Shown here one piece after another: positions 14,612 to 22,553 of a DNA stretch of 23,865 nucleotides; within the stretch, counting starts at the first letter, position 1, and every line of letters begins with the position of its first letter. The position numbers and the translations under genes are program-made. Location: contig NVSR01000009.1 of the NCBI GenBank assembly GCA_002401295.1, positions 8,948-32,812 of the forward strand, given 5' to 3'. The DNA is from SAR324 cluster bacterium (GTDB taxonomy: Bacteria; SAR324; XYD2-FULL-50-16). The notes under the pieces were generated by a model, which worked only from the letters and a program-made list of their open reading frames with translations, ran no database searches and had not been told where the DNA came from.

Positions 14612-14847
14612 GAATATTCCCGTGTGCTGCCAGGTAGGAGAAAAATCCTGTAATAGGCTATAAGCTAAATACTAGAGATTAATATCGGGAGAGGCTCTGC
14701 AATAAGGATTCCAAAAACAATTCAAAATGATAGAACGTCCAGAAATCACAAAAAAATATCCAAAAGCACAGTATGTTGCTCTGAGGATTTCGCCTTTGAG
14801 AAAATAATAGGAGAGCTGAGGCAAAAAGAAAAGAAAATATTGAGATG

Positions 14848-14934
14848 TGGTACCAAGAAGGAGAATCGAACTCCTATGAGCGTGAGCTCACACGGACCTG
14901 AACCGTGCGCGTCTACCAATTCCGCCACCTTGGC
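14848..14934 (-). tRNA. tRNA-Leu (CAG)
   Basis: The minus strand folds as an 87-nt class II tRNA including an encoded CCA. The acceptor is GCCAAGG with TCTTGGT (G-U at the outer pair), and the D-arm includes AATTGGTAGA. The anticodon loop is TTCAGGT with anticodon CAG, followed by a long variable arm with GAGCTC and a T-arm with TTCGATT. It is the downstream member of a tandem pair. The sequence after CCA is T-rich, which could serve as a weak terminator. Confidence 0.95.
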
Positions 14935-15028
14935 ACTTAAGTACTTTGATTTTCAGAGAGAAAATAAAAGTGGTCTCTAGGGATCTATTTTGAGGATGGA
15001 AGTTTATGATCGATGAAAACTTCCTATT

Positions 15029-15115
15029 TGGTACCAAGGAGGAGAGTCGAACTCCCATGAGCGTGAGCTCACACGGACCTGAACCGTGCGCGTCTACCAA
15101 TTCCGCCACCTCGGC
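15029..15115 (-). tRNA. tRNA-Leu (CAG), second copy
   Basis: This is an 87-nt near-duplicate of the tRNA at 14848-14934 with the same CAG anticodon, variable arm and encoded CCA. The four differences are confined to the acceptor and T-arm; they exchange Watson-Crick and G-U pairs and keep the fold. It lies 94 bases upstream of the other copy on the same strand. Confidence 0.95.
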
Positions 15116-15131
15116 AACCAAATGAAACATA

Positions 15132-15160
15132 AAGCTAGTACCCTTACCTTAAAAGGTCAA
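15132..15160 (-). promoter_or_regulatory. Candidate sigma70 promoter of the tandem tRNA-Leu genes
   Basis: On the minus strand TTGACC (plus-strand 15155-15160) and TAGCTT (15132-15137) are separated by 17 bases. Transcription would start a few bases before the first tRNA. The -35 is good and the -10 is weak. The site lies immediately after the HelD-like gene stop. Confidence 0.45.
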
Positions 15161-15174
15161 GCCTGAAACTGGAT

Positions 15175-17511
15175 TTATTTTGAATATCCGTGCTGCTCTA
15201 GTAAAGCAGCGGGTAACAGCTCTGAGGGGACTCGATAATTCATCATCCAAAGTTGATGAGCCGCTCGGGTCGCGCCAATATGAAGCAGGTAACGTGTATA
15301 GGAATTTGTGGGGTAATTAACCGTATCCACGTCCAGCAGGATGACATAATCAAACTCCAGACCTTTCACTTCCTTAATGTCCGTGATGTCGATGCCCGCC
15401 GTAAAAGAAAAGTCCTGATCGACAATTAAGCGCAAACGTGGGATTTCCATTCGCTGCAGCAAGTCATAGTAACTTGTGGCTACTTCAGGGCTGATGCAAA
15501 TAATGGCGATACTGGCATTGGACTCTTCCAGCATCAGATCTTTGAGGCTGCTTGCCAGTGTGCTGGCTAATTCTCCTTGATGGGCAAACTGAAATAGCTC
15601 TACAGGAGGCCCTTGACGAGTCGTCTTGACATCTTTGCCCTCTGCCTGATCTCCCAGGATGTCCAGAGCAAAGGTCATGATTTCTTTAGTGGAACGATAA
15701 CTGATGTTCAGGGCGGATAGTTGCTGCCCTTCCAGCCCTAAGTAATCGAACATGAAGTTCCAGTTTCTGAAACCATTGTGTTGGATCATCTGCTGGTTCA
15801 CATCTCCTGCCAACGTAATGCTGTGAGGAGTGTGGGACACATTCAACAGGGTTGTCATCTCTATGGGGCTCAGATCTTGCGCTTCATCAATCATCAGATG
15901 GCTGTATTTGATGGGTCTTCCATCTAACCGAGGTAGATCACCGGCAAGCTTTTGATACATCAACAACAGGATAGGATCATCCTCATAATCCAGTGTGGCA
16001 TTGATAGGGCCATCTGTTTTATTTCCTTTACTCCAATGAAAATCCTGCAGACCAACGTATTGCTGTTTTAGCCAGTCAATGGCTTCTTCAAGCGAGTCAG
16101 GGGTGATTTCTTCCCCTGCCAGTCGGGTAAAGTTATCCTCTAAGCGTTTGAAATCGGAAAAAAGTTCCTCCCATAGATGCACAAAGGTCATCTTCTTGGA
16201 GATGGACGTATCAATGAAGCCCTCAATAATACGGCGTAGAATCGCGGCAGCTTCTGCGGGAAAAGGGTTGTGTTGCTTGCGAAATTTTTTCTTGCCTTTA
16301 ATCCAGTCGGATAAAGTATAAAGACGTTCAATAAAAGGTAATTTCCGTATAGATTCCAGAGGGAAATTGTGTACCTTTTGGCTGGCCAGCAGCTCGTCGA
16401 AACTTTGATTGAACTGTTGATTTTTTTCTTCAACGAATTCGTTGATAATCTCCAATAATGCTGGATGTTTTTTCAGACGAATCACGGAAACAGGCGTATT
16501 CTCGGCATATTGACGTGGCAAGGCCCCTGAAAAGAGACGATTGCGGATTTGAGACGCCCATTGCTCATAGAAATCAATCTGCACATCCTTCACACCTAAG
16601 GAAGGCAACATTCGGGAGATATAGTTGGCTAAGGCTTTGTTAAAAACCATCACCATCATACGGTGTGCGGCGAAACGTTTTTTATCCTGAAAATGGAGCC
16701 AGGCGACTCGATGCAGGGCAACCGTTGTTTTACCGGAGCCAGCAGTTCCTTGAATAGCGACTACACCGTTTTCCGGTTTAGTGATCAGGGCGAACTGTTC
16801 ATCGTCAATCAAAGCCGTAATTTCGGGCAGGAATTTCTTGGGGGTTGCTCCGCTATCCCGTTCCACGCCCAAACGGGGAGAACCGGTTCTGGAATGTTCC
16901 GCTCTAGTTGCGGTTCCCGAACCACCATGCAAACTATGCAGGGTAAATTCCTTCGTGATCCATCCTTGTTTCGCGTCTTTCTCCAGGATTGTTTTCCCTT
17001 GCTGGATGCGAACCAATTCTCCATCCAGCACCTTGAGGATACGCTTGAAAGTCACCTCACCTTCCACCCAGCGGTTACCGAGTTTCTCCTCGTAATCTTC
17101 GCCTTCTTCATAGCGAAAATAGATCATACTGACGGGGGAGGATTTCCAATCCACAATTTGAAACTTTTTGTCTGGGGAGCGGTAGACCTGAGTGCCTAAA
17201 TACAGATCCCGGACAGCGTCATCTTCTTCCAGACCAATATGGGCGAAGTATGGATTCTTGATATCAACACCGGTGATCTCGGAACGGTCGGCCAGATTTA
17301 CCAATAAAGTCAAGCGACTAATCTGTTCAGTGAGAGGTCCTACGTCATCCTCGTTCACATCGGGTAGGATTTCACGCAGTTCAAAAATCTGTTGTAGTAA
17401 CTTATCCCGGTTGTCTGAAAATCCTCGTTGGGGAGCAAGCTCTTTTAATTGTTCGAGAGCGCTCTCTTCATCCTTGATGATTTGCAGGTCTTGTTTTGTC
17501 AGTTGTTTCAT
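15175..17511 (-). CDS. HelD-like RNA polymerase-recycling ATPase (UvrD/Rep superfamily)
   Basis: This 778-residue superfamily 1 ATPase matches HelD of Gram-positive bacteria in layout and length. An N-terminal charged helical stretch (residues 1-75) is followed by the HelD-specific block NPYFAHIGL, LYLGTQVY and FQIVDWKSSPVSMIYFRYEEG (86-135). Next come Walker A QGTAGSGKTTVALHRVAWL (254-272), Walker B MIDEAQDLSP (540-549), motif III TLAGDVNQQMIQHNG, IxYRST (motif IV), DITDIKEVKGLEFDYVILLDVD (motif V) and IGATRAAHQLWM (motif VI). HelD uses ATP to strip RNA polymerase from nucleic acids. A Rep-like DNA helicase is the alternative, but the VDW..PVS..Y block favours HelD. No Shine-Dalgarno sequence precedes the ATG. 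The gene sits between a TPR protein gene and the tRNA pair. Confidence 0.85.
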   Translation of the reverse strand: MKQLTKQDLQIIKDEESALEQLKELAPQRGFSDNRDKLLQQIFELREILPDVNEDDVGPLTEQISRLTLLVNLADRSEITGVDIKNPYFAHIGLEEDDAVRDLYLGTQVYRSPDKKFQIVDWKSSPVSMIYFRYEEGEDYEEKLGNRWVEGEVTFKRILKVLDGELVRIQQGKTILEKDAKQGWITKEFTLHSLHGGSGTATRAEHSRTGSPRLGVERDSGATPKKFLPEITALIDDEQFALITKPENGVVAIQGTAGSGKTTVALHRVAWLHFQDKKRFAAHRMMVMVFNKALANYISRMLPSLGVKDVQIDFYEQWASQIRNRLFSGALPRQYAENTPVSVIRLKKHPALLEIINEFVEEKNQQFNQSFDELLASQKVHNFPLESIRKLPFIERLYTLSDWIKGKKKFRKQHNPFPAEAAAILRRIIEGFIDTSISKKMTFVHLWEELFSDFKRLEDNFTRLAGEEITPDSLEEAIDWLKQQYVGLQDFHWSKGNKTDGPINATLDYEDDPILLLMYQKLAGDLPRLDGRPIKYSHLMIDEAQDLSPIEMTTLLNVSHTPHSITLAGDVNQQMIQHNGFRNWNFMFDYLGLEGQQLSALNISYRSTKEIMTFALDILGDQAEGKDVKTTRQGPPVELFQFAHQGELASTLASSLKDLMLEESNASIAIICISPEVATSYYDLLQRMEIPRLRLIVDQDFSFTAGIDITDIKEVKGLEFDYVILLDVDTVNYPTNSYTRYLLHIGATRAAHQLWMMNYRVPSELLPAALLEQHGYSK

Positions 17512-17585
17512 CGAAGAGTTTTTACTATTTCTAGGTCGTTGTAAGGGGTCTTGGTGGGGACAATGAGTCCTGTGTCGGCCACGGA

Positions 17586-18452
17586 TTAAAAACGTCCCGG
17601 CCCTCGATTGGTTTCCGGGATGAACCAGACTCCATGTTTCTTTCTTAGCTGTAGGAGCTGATCCGAATCCATCTGATCGTTCAACTTATGGGCACCATTA
17701 ACAGCTGTGTAAATATTACCGCCATAAAAAGCAACTGTAAAAAATCCGAAGAGGTATCCCAGTTCTTTTTGATCTTGAGCCAGGGCATCTCTAGTCGCTA
17801 AATAAAACAAACTGGTAATCAAAAATGCGTAGGTACCTTCCACGTAACGTTCTGTATAAAAGCTTCCTGCTCCAGGAATCAAGGTAGAGAGCGAACCTGC
17901 AATCCAAGGGGATTTATATTCCGGTTGTGACAGGTCGTCCCAATCATCCATAAAATCCAGGATGTATTGGTCTTGCTTACTTTTTACTTCGATCTCGGAA
18001 AACTGCAGCCTGGCTTTTTGCAAGTTCTGTTTACGCAAGCGGAAAACTTTAACGCTATCTTGATCCAGCCAACTAAGACCCAATAAGGTTTTAACTGTAA
18101 AATATTCCGATTGATTCTGTTTTTCTTGTAATTGCTTTTCCCAATAATCGATCGCTTCTTTTAATTCTCCACCGGCCATATAGGAGCGACCTATCTGTAA
18201 CTTGGCTCGGGGGGTAAAAGAACTCTTAGGGAAAAAGTAGAGCAACCGCTTGTATTCGGATATGGCACGATAATACTCCCCTCTCTTATATAGATAGTCC
18301 GCGTAGGTAATCACCTGAGAATCATCCAGGGATAAGGTCTCACTCATTACGACGGGGGGGAATCCGATAATCGGCAAGCAGAGCAGTAAAAAACAGCTTC
18401 CGAGTAGCAGCAACCTTTTCACTCTATTCTTACGAGGACAGAGAAAAAACAT
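17586..18452 (-). CDS. TPR-containing envelope protein with C-terminal membrane segments
   Basis: The protein has an N-terminal signal or anchor (LLLLGSCFLLLCLPIIGFPPVV) and TPR-like helices resembling BamD/YbgF repeats: YADYLYKRGEYYRAISEYKRL, YFFPKSSFTPRAKLQIGRSYM and GGELKEAIDYWEKQL. The C-terminal third contains a conserved-looking SPWIAGSLSTLIPGAGSFYTERYVEGTYAFLI element and two or three hydrophobic segments, typical of TPR proteins with a PGaGxxY membrane module. Its function is unknown; envelope assembly or scaffolding is an inference. I use the ATG at 18452; a GTG five codons upstream at 18467 is an alternative, and neither has a clear ribosome-binding site. The upstream tRNA-Leu gene is on the same strand. 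Confidence 0.7.
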   Translation of the reverse strand: MFFLCPRKNRVKRLLLLGSCFLLLCLPIIGFPPVVMSETLSLDDSQVITYADYLYKRGEYYRAISEYKRLLYFFPKSSFTPRAKLQIGRSYMAGGELKEAIDYWEKQLQEKQNQSEYFTVKTLLGLSWLDQDSVKVFRLRKQNLQKARLQFSEIEVKSKQDQYILDFMDDWDDLSQPEYKSPWIAGSLSTLIPGAGSFYTERYVEGTYAFLITSLFYLATRDALAQDQKELGYLFGFFTVAFYGGNIYTAVNGAHKLNDQMDSDQLLQLRKKHGVWFIPETNRGPGRF

Positions 18453-18574
18453 AGTATTTAATATCACTATTTAGGGCGATTCAATCGATAACTCTGATCT
18501 GGGAGAAGAAAAGGAATGCGTATTTATTATGGTCTTCTGGGAAAATCTAATGGGTAGGTTCGTTGTTTTGTGTG

Positions 18575-18661
18575 TGGTGCGAGCAGAGAGACTTGAACTC
18601 TCACGACCGTTAAGCCACAGCCCCCTCAAGACTGCGTGTCTACCAATTCCACCATGCTCGC
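18575..18661 (-). tRNA. tRNA-Leu (GAG)
   Basis: This 87-nt class II tRNA has encoded CCA on the minus strand. The acceptor GCGAGCA pairs perfectly with TGCTCGC. The anticodon stem is CAGTC with GGCTG around loop TTGAGGG (anticodon GAG), followed by a long variable arm and T-arm TGAGAG-TTCAAGT-CTCTC. It reads CUC and CUU leucine codons and complements the CAG tRNAs nearby. Confidence 0.94.
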
Positions 18662-18689
18662 TTGTAATGTCAAACAACTGAAGCACTAA

Positions 18690-18718
18690 CTTTTACGGAC
18701 CACTCAGCGAACTGTCAA
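18690..18718 (-). promoter_or_regulatory. Sigma70-like promoter of tRNA-Leu(GAG)
   Basis: On the minus strand a perfect TTGACA (plus-strand 18713-18718) and TAAAAG (18690-18695) are separated by exactly 17 bases. Initiation near 18683 would leave a leader of about 20 bases before the mature tRNA. Confidence 0.6.
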
Positions 18719-19273
18719 GACGAAGTTGGATTTTTTATTTTTTTATTCGTAATTATTTGAAAAATAAAGCATACCTAAGCTTTCCTTGCTAACTTTGTGG
18801 ATCAAAAATACTTAAATTTTTGAATAAAGAAGAAAATTAATTATCTACAGCCCCTTGAATATAGACATAAATTCGGGGATCATTTTATGTCGTCTTCAAT
18901 TACAAAAAAGCCTGTTGCAGAAATAATATAAGTCACTGAAATTGCAAGATTTTAAGTACAGCTGGATATGGAGATAAATCAAGTGATATCAAAATATTAC
19001 AAGGTTTGTTCCAATAACCTTCAATACAGATTTTTGAACCTAAAGTTCTCTGTCCTAAAGAGAGATGAGAAGGATTGAGCGTATTTTTATATAGAATGTT
19101 GGAATGATACATTGAGACAACGTAGTATTCGATCTATAATGAAAATTTTACTTTTTCCAGAAAGGATGCTTGGCAGCACATGGTGAGCAGGTTCTTCATT
19201 CTCTAAATATGATTTGAATGCAGTATATATAAATTAACACTACCCGCTTTTTTAAATTTTAAGGAGGACTACT
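18719..19273. other. AT-rich leader region upstream of the multicopper oxidase
   Basis: About 555 bases of AT-rich DNA without a convincing gene lie between the tRNA promoter and the multicopper oxidase. A 14-codon frame (18887-18931) has GGGGA at good spacing but nothing else to support it. I see no CueR- or CopR-like operator. An AT-rich TATATATAA stretch around 19224-19232 could serve as a -10, but it lacks a good -35. A strong ribosome-binding site AAGGAGG ends the region at 19261-19267. Confidence 0.5.
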
Positions 19274-20926
19274 GTGAGTAAAAAAATATCCCGAAGAAAA
19301 GTTATAAAATCAACAGCAAAATTTTTGGCAGTCACTTACATGGGGCACACCCTAATTGGGTGTGCTTCTGAGGATAGTGATTCTTCATCTACTTCGACAT
19401 CGACATCAGATACGACTTTGTTCATTCCACCTGTTGTCACTCCCGATGGATCAAATAATATTAGTCTACAAGCCAATGAGGGAACAACCCAATTTTATTC
19501 TGGATTTGACAGTGTAACTAAGGGATTTGTTGATGTAAATAATGCGGCAAGTACAGCTTATTTAGGGCCAACGATACGTGTTAGTAGTACTAATTCTAAC
19601 TCAACGGCTAGTGGGACCCCAATGGTGGATCAAGGAACACAAAAAGCTGGAGCAAATAATGTCAATTTCTCGATATCCAACAATACGAGTACAACAATCA
19701 GTGCCCATTGGCATGGCTTACATATAGATGGGTACGTAGATGGAGGACCATACAATGCCATCACTGCTGGATCAACGTGGAGTCCAACTTTACCGATTTA
19801 TCAACAGGCTGGTATGAATTGGTACCACACTCACATTCATGGAACTACTGCGATCGATGTATATAAGGGGCTGGCCGGGCTCTTTATTATTGATGACACA
19901 AATTCGAAAGCATTGGACGCAGCAGGACTGCCAAGCACTTATGGTGTAGATGATATCCCCCTGATCATTCAAGATAAGAAATTTGTAAATAGTGTACTGG
20001 ATTCTAGTAATACAGGCGGAAGATTTGCAGGAGAGACCTTCTTAGTGAATGGAACTGTATCCCCAATTTTTGAAGTGGAAGCTGGCCTCAATCGGTTTAG
20101 AATATTGAATGCTTCAAACGCTCGTTTTTATGATTTTACAATCGATAACGATGGTATCTCTGTCTCGTTTCAAAAGATTGCTACTGACGGTGGATTTTTA
20201 GCTGCGCCTGTTAACCTCACCTCATTAAGAATGGGGCCAGGAGAGCGCAATGAAATCGTCGTTGATTTTTCAAATTTTAGTGCTGGTGATACACTTACCT
20301 TAAAAAGTGTTGATAACTCAAACACAGGATTAGGTAGTTTTACTCTTATGACATTTACTGTCATTGCACAAACATCTCAAACTTCGGGTAACTCAGTGCC
20401 AACAACTTTAAATGGCAACTTTGCTACGGATCGCACCACACTAATGGCAAAAACACCCGATGCCTATGTGGCAATTGATTTACGTGGTGGAGCAAATCCA
20501 TTTTATTCGGCACGATCCACAACGGCGTCCCCAACTCCCGTTCAAGTGACTTTAGACACGACTACTGCTAACTTTGTTTCAACATCAACCCAAACAACGG
20601 CAAATTATACAGAAGAATGGACAATCACAGGAGCAAACCATCCCTTCCATTTACATGGCTGTCACGCAATGATTAAATCCATTGGAGGAAACTCCGTTGT
20701 GCCAGATGAAATGCAGGGCTGGAAAGATGTTTTTGAGGTTGATAGCCAGAATGGAACAGCAAATACAAATAGTCCTATTGTGTTTTTGGTTCAGTTCGAT
20801 GAAAAAGCTTATGCCTCGGGATCAAATGCTGGTTCCGGTGCGGGAACAGATTTTATGTACATGATGCATTGTCATATTCTTGGGCATGAAGACGCTGGGA
20901 TGATGGGATGTTTTGAGGTTATTTAA
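19274..20926 (+). CDS. Tat-exported lipoprotein multicopper oxidase
   Basis: This 550-residue enzyme has a Tat signal (SRRKVIK, residues 6-12) that also ends in a lipobox LIGC (Cys30), so it is probably folded with copper in the cytosol, exported by Tat and lipid-anchored. A Ser/Thr-rich linker follows. All four copper motifs are present: HWHG (145-148), WYHTHIHG (183-190), HPFHLHG (456-462) and HCHILGHEDAGMM (532-544), the last with the type 1 Cys, His and probable axial Met. These give a type 1 site and the trinuclear centre that reduces O2 to water. The substrate could be Cu(I), Mn(II), Fe(II), bilirubin-like or phenolic compounds; it is not decided by sequence. I see no Met-rich insert of the CueO type. 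The start is GTG with AAGGAGG six bases upstream. Confidence 0.92.
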   Translation: MSKKISRRKVIKSTAKFLAVTYMGHTLIGCASEDSDSSSTSTSTSDTTLFIPPVVTPDGSNNISLQANEGTTQFYSGFDSVTKGFVDVNNAASTAYLGPTIRVSSTNSNSTASGTPMVDQGTQKAGANNVNFSISNNTSTTISAHWHGLHIDGYVDGGPYNAITAGSTWSPTLPIYQQAGMNWYHTHIHGTTAIDVYKGLAGLFIIDDTNSKALDAAGLPSTYGVDDIPLIIQDKKFVNSVLDSSNTGGRFAGETFLVNGTVSPIFEVEAGLNRFRILNASNARFYDFTIDNDGISVSFQKIATDGGFLAAPVNLTSLRMGPGERNEIVVDFSNFSAGDTLTLKSVDNSNTGLGSFTLMTFTVIAQTSQTSGNSVPTTLNGNFATDRTTLMAKTPDAYVAIDLRGGANPFYSARSTTASPTPVQVTLDTTTANFVSTSTQTTANYTEEWTITGANHPFHLHGCHAMIKSIGGNSVVPDEMQGWKDVFEVDSQNGTANTNSPIVFLVQFDEKAYASGSNAGSGAGTDFMYMMHCHILGHEDAGMMGCFEVI

Positions 20927-21018
20927 AAAATATCTCTTGAGATTCAAAAGGCCGTTAATAAAAATTAGGTCTCAGGATCAAGATTTATAAATGAAATAGG
21001 AGGTTTTAAAATAAAAAA

Positions 21019-21495
21019 ATGATAAAACCTTGCAAAGAAATAAAGGAGAAGCTTATAGGGGATACCCAGACCTTTCAATGTGAAAGCTTTCACTGGGAAC
21101 AAGGCTTTGGTATTCTAAAATTCATCTCCCCATCCAGTCATCAGGTGGGTAGCTTGTTCCTGCCTTTGGGCACAATTACCTACGCTTTCTATTGGGAGAA
21201 CCGACCTTACAATCTGTATAAATGGATCTATGAGGGAAGAGAGATTGGGAATTACTTCAACCTGGCTGACTCCACAAAGCTGCAGCAAGATCAGTTCAAC
21301 TGGCGGGATTTGGTGATTGATATTCTCATTACTCCTGAGCGGCTTGCCGAAATCCTGGATGAGGACGAGTTGCCCCTATCTCTAGATACTGATTTAAAAC
21401 AGTATTTAGATAGAGCAAAGCAATTAGTTTTAGATGAGTATCCGAAGATCATCAAAGAGACATCCCGGCTGCTGAGGGCAAAGCAAAAAGCTTAG
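21019..21495 (+). CDS. DUF402 (FomD-like) protein
   Basis: This 158-residue protein carries the DUF402 pattern: YAFYWENRPYNLYKWIYEGREIGNYFNLADSTKL, then DLVIDILITPE and LDEDELP, which match the family W..R.YNxY, WYxNL and DxxLDxxxxPDxxxxxLDEDEL motifs. Characterised relatives bind divalent metal and hydrolyse nucleotide diphosphates or phosphonate-nucleotide diesters (FomD). The substrate here is unknown. AGGAGG lies 15 bases before the ATG, longer than usual, with an in-frame stop between them that excludes an earlier start. It follows the multicopper oxidase by 92 bases on the same strand and overlaps the end of the convergent rubredoxin gene by four bases. Confidence 0.75.
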   Translation: MIKPCKEIKEKLIGDTQTFQCESFHWEQGFGILKFISPSSHQVGSLFLPLGTITYAFYWENRPYNLYKWIYEGREIGNYFNLADSTKLQQDQFNWRDLVIDILITPERLAEILDEDELPLSLDTDLKQYLDRAKQLVLDEYPKIIKETSRLLRAKQKA

Positions 21496-21653
21496 GTAAA
21501 TACCCGAAAACCATCTTTAGTCATACCGCAATCAGGGCAAACCCAGTCATCGGGCAGATCGTCAAAAGGGGTTCCGGGATGAATATCTGCGGTGGGATCG
21601 CCTTCGTCCAAAAAATAGGTATAACCACAATCCGTACAAACGTACTTTTCCAT
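21492..21653 (-). CDS. Rubredoxin
   Basis: This is a 53-residue one-iron electron carrier. The two metal-binding loops are YVCTDCGY (Cys6, Cys9) and WVCPDCGM (Cys39, Cys42), with GDPTADIHPGTPFDDLPDDW between them, the standard rubredoxin sequence. I chose the ATG at 21653 because AGGAGG lies five bases upstream and the product then has canonical length; the frame stays open further upstream but without homology. Rubredoxins pass electrons to alkane hydroxylases, superoxide reductase or rubredoxin:oxygen oxidoreductase. No such partner is present here. The region upstream holds a large inverted-repeat element. Confidence 0.96.
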   Translation of the reverse strand: MEKYVCTDCGYTYFLDEGDPTADIHPGTPFDDLPDDWVCPDCGMTKDGFRVFT

Positions 21654-21698
21654 AGTTCCCTCCTGGGATAAGTTCAAACAAGTCCCTAAAAATAAATC

Positions 21699-21798
21699 CA
21701 CCACGAAGATCACAGAGAGCATGAAGAATGTGATGGATAAAAAAAACAGATAGTTTCTGTTAACGTACTTCTTAAATACTTTCGTGCTCTTCGTGGTG
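21699..21798. repeat. 100-bp hairpin repeat element with CACCACGAAG arms
   Basis: The left arm CACCACGAAGATCAC (21699-21713) is an inverted copy of 21784-21798, matching at 14 of 15 bases. A second, internal stem pairs AACAGA (21745-21750) with TCTGTT (21756-21761). The whole forms a nested hairpin about 100 bases long between tatD and rubredoxin. A further partial CACGAAG copy occurs in inverted orientation near 21823-21832. CCACGAAG-type repeats are familiar dispersed intergenic repeats in several proteobacterial genomes. No terminal duplication is evident. Confidence 0.75.
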
Positions 21799-21866
21799 AA
21801 TCTGATTCTTCCCCTTTATGGGCTTCGTGATCAAGTTGATATTATCCCAGACCTGCTGAAAATGCT

Positions 21867-22553
21867 TTAGTTTATTCGGAATAATCGCTTAAAGTTCTGC
21901 TCCACTTGCAAAGTCAAGGTCTCGCCAGTAATTCCATAGAGTTCTGCCATTTGTTGGTAGGCTTGAGTGAGCTCTTGCTCCTGAGCTGTTCCCGTTTCAT
22001 CACTATCGGTTTCGATCAGGAGGCGATCCAGGGGGATTCTGGGAAAGATTTTTTGGGCTCGACTGTTGGGTGGTAACTTGGAACAGAAGCCAAAATAAAG
22101 TTCTCCCTTGAGCAGGATCTCAGGTAAACTTTTGAAATTAAAATAGTGAACCATTCCTTTGAAATGATACTTTTTGTAGAGTTCCAGCAGTAGGTCCAGG
22201 TGACCTACCGCATGGATAATCAAGGGCAGGTCCAACTTTTTGGCCAGTTGTATTTGTTTTTCAAAAACAAATAGTTGCTGTTCTGTATTTTTCCATCGCC
22301 GATCGAGACCACATTCTCCAACAGCCACAAAATCACCACTAGCCAGTAGTTTTTCCAATCTTGCCCAGTCGACTTCCTGGCCTGCATGCATGGGATGGAT
22401 GCCTGTAGCCCAAAAAGACTGAGGAAAATCTGTTGCCAAGTGCCGATGATCTTCTCCGTTCACACCGGGAATCAGGCAACGTAGGTTTTGATAAAAGCTA
22501 TCAAAACTTTGGACTCGATCTAAATGAACGTGGGCATCAATTAATTGTGCCAT
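21867..22553 (-). CDS. TatD family metal-dependent hydrolase
   Basis: This 228-residue amidohydrolase-fold protein of the TatD type acts as a metal-dependent 3'-5' exonuclease or phosphoesterase in characterised relatives. Metal ligands are visible in order: DAHVHLD (H8, H10), VGECGLD (glutamate), LIIHAVGH, MVHYFNF and LLIETDSDETG (aspartate). GIHPMHA is the conserved loop before the glutamate. It is about 30 residues shorter than E. coli TatD. GECGLD followed by RRW is family-typical, but FNF replaces the usual FSG. The start overlaps the 3' end of the radical SAM gene by 17 bases, indicating cotranscription. No tatABC gene is present. Confidence 0.85.
   Translation of the reverse strand: MAQLIDAHVHLDRVQSFDSFYQNLRCLIPGVNGEDHRHLATDFPQSFWATGIHPMHAGQEVDWARLEKLLASGDFVAVGECGLDRRWKNTEQQLFVFEKQIQLAKKLDLPLIIHAVGHLDLLLELYKKYHFKGMVHYFNFKSLPEILLKGELYFGFCSKLPPNSRAQKIFPRIPLDRLLIETDSDETGTAQEQELTQAYQQMAELYGITGETLTLQVEQNFKRLFRIN

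Noticed and set aside
14746..15130. Minus-strand frames reading AELVDAHGSGPCELTL and similar
   Set aside because: These are translations of the tandem tRNA-Leu genes, a well-known source of spurious ORFs. The same applies to the frame over the tRNA at 18575-18661.
16188..17199. Several plus- and minus-strand frames of 60-178 codons inside the HelD-like gene
   Set aside because: All overlap the conserved 778-codon HelD frame, which carries every superfamily 1 motif; the others show no domain content.
18887..18931. 14-codon frame upstream of the multicopper oxidase as a leader peptide
   Set aside because: It has a possible ribosome-binding site but no codon run, terminator or antiterminator structure, and lies over 300 bases from the oxidase start.
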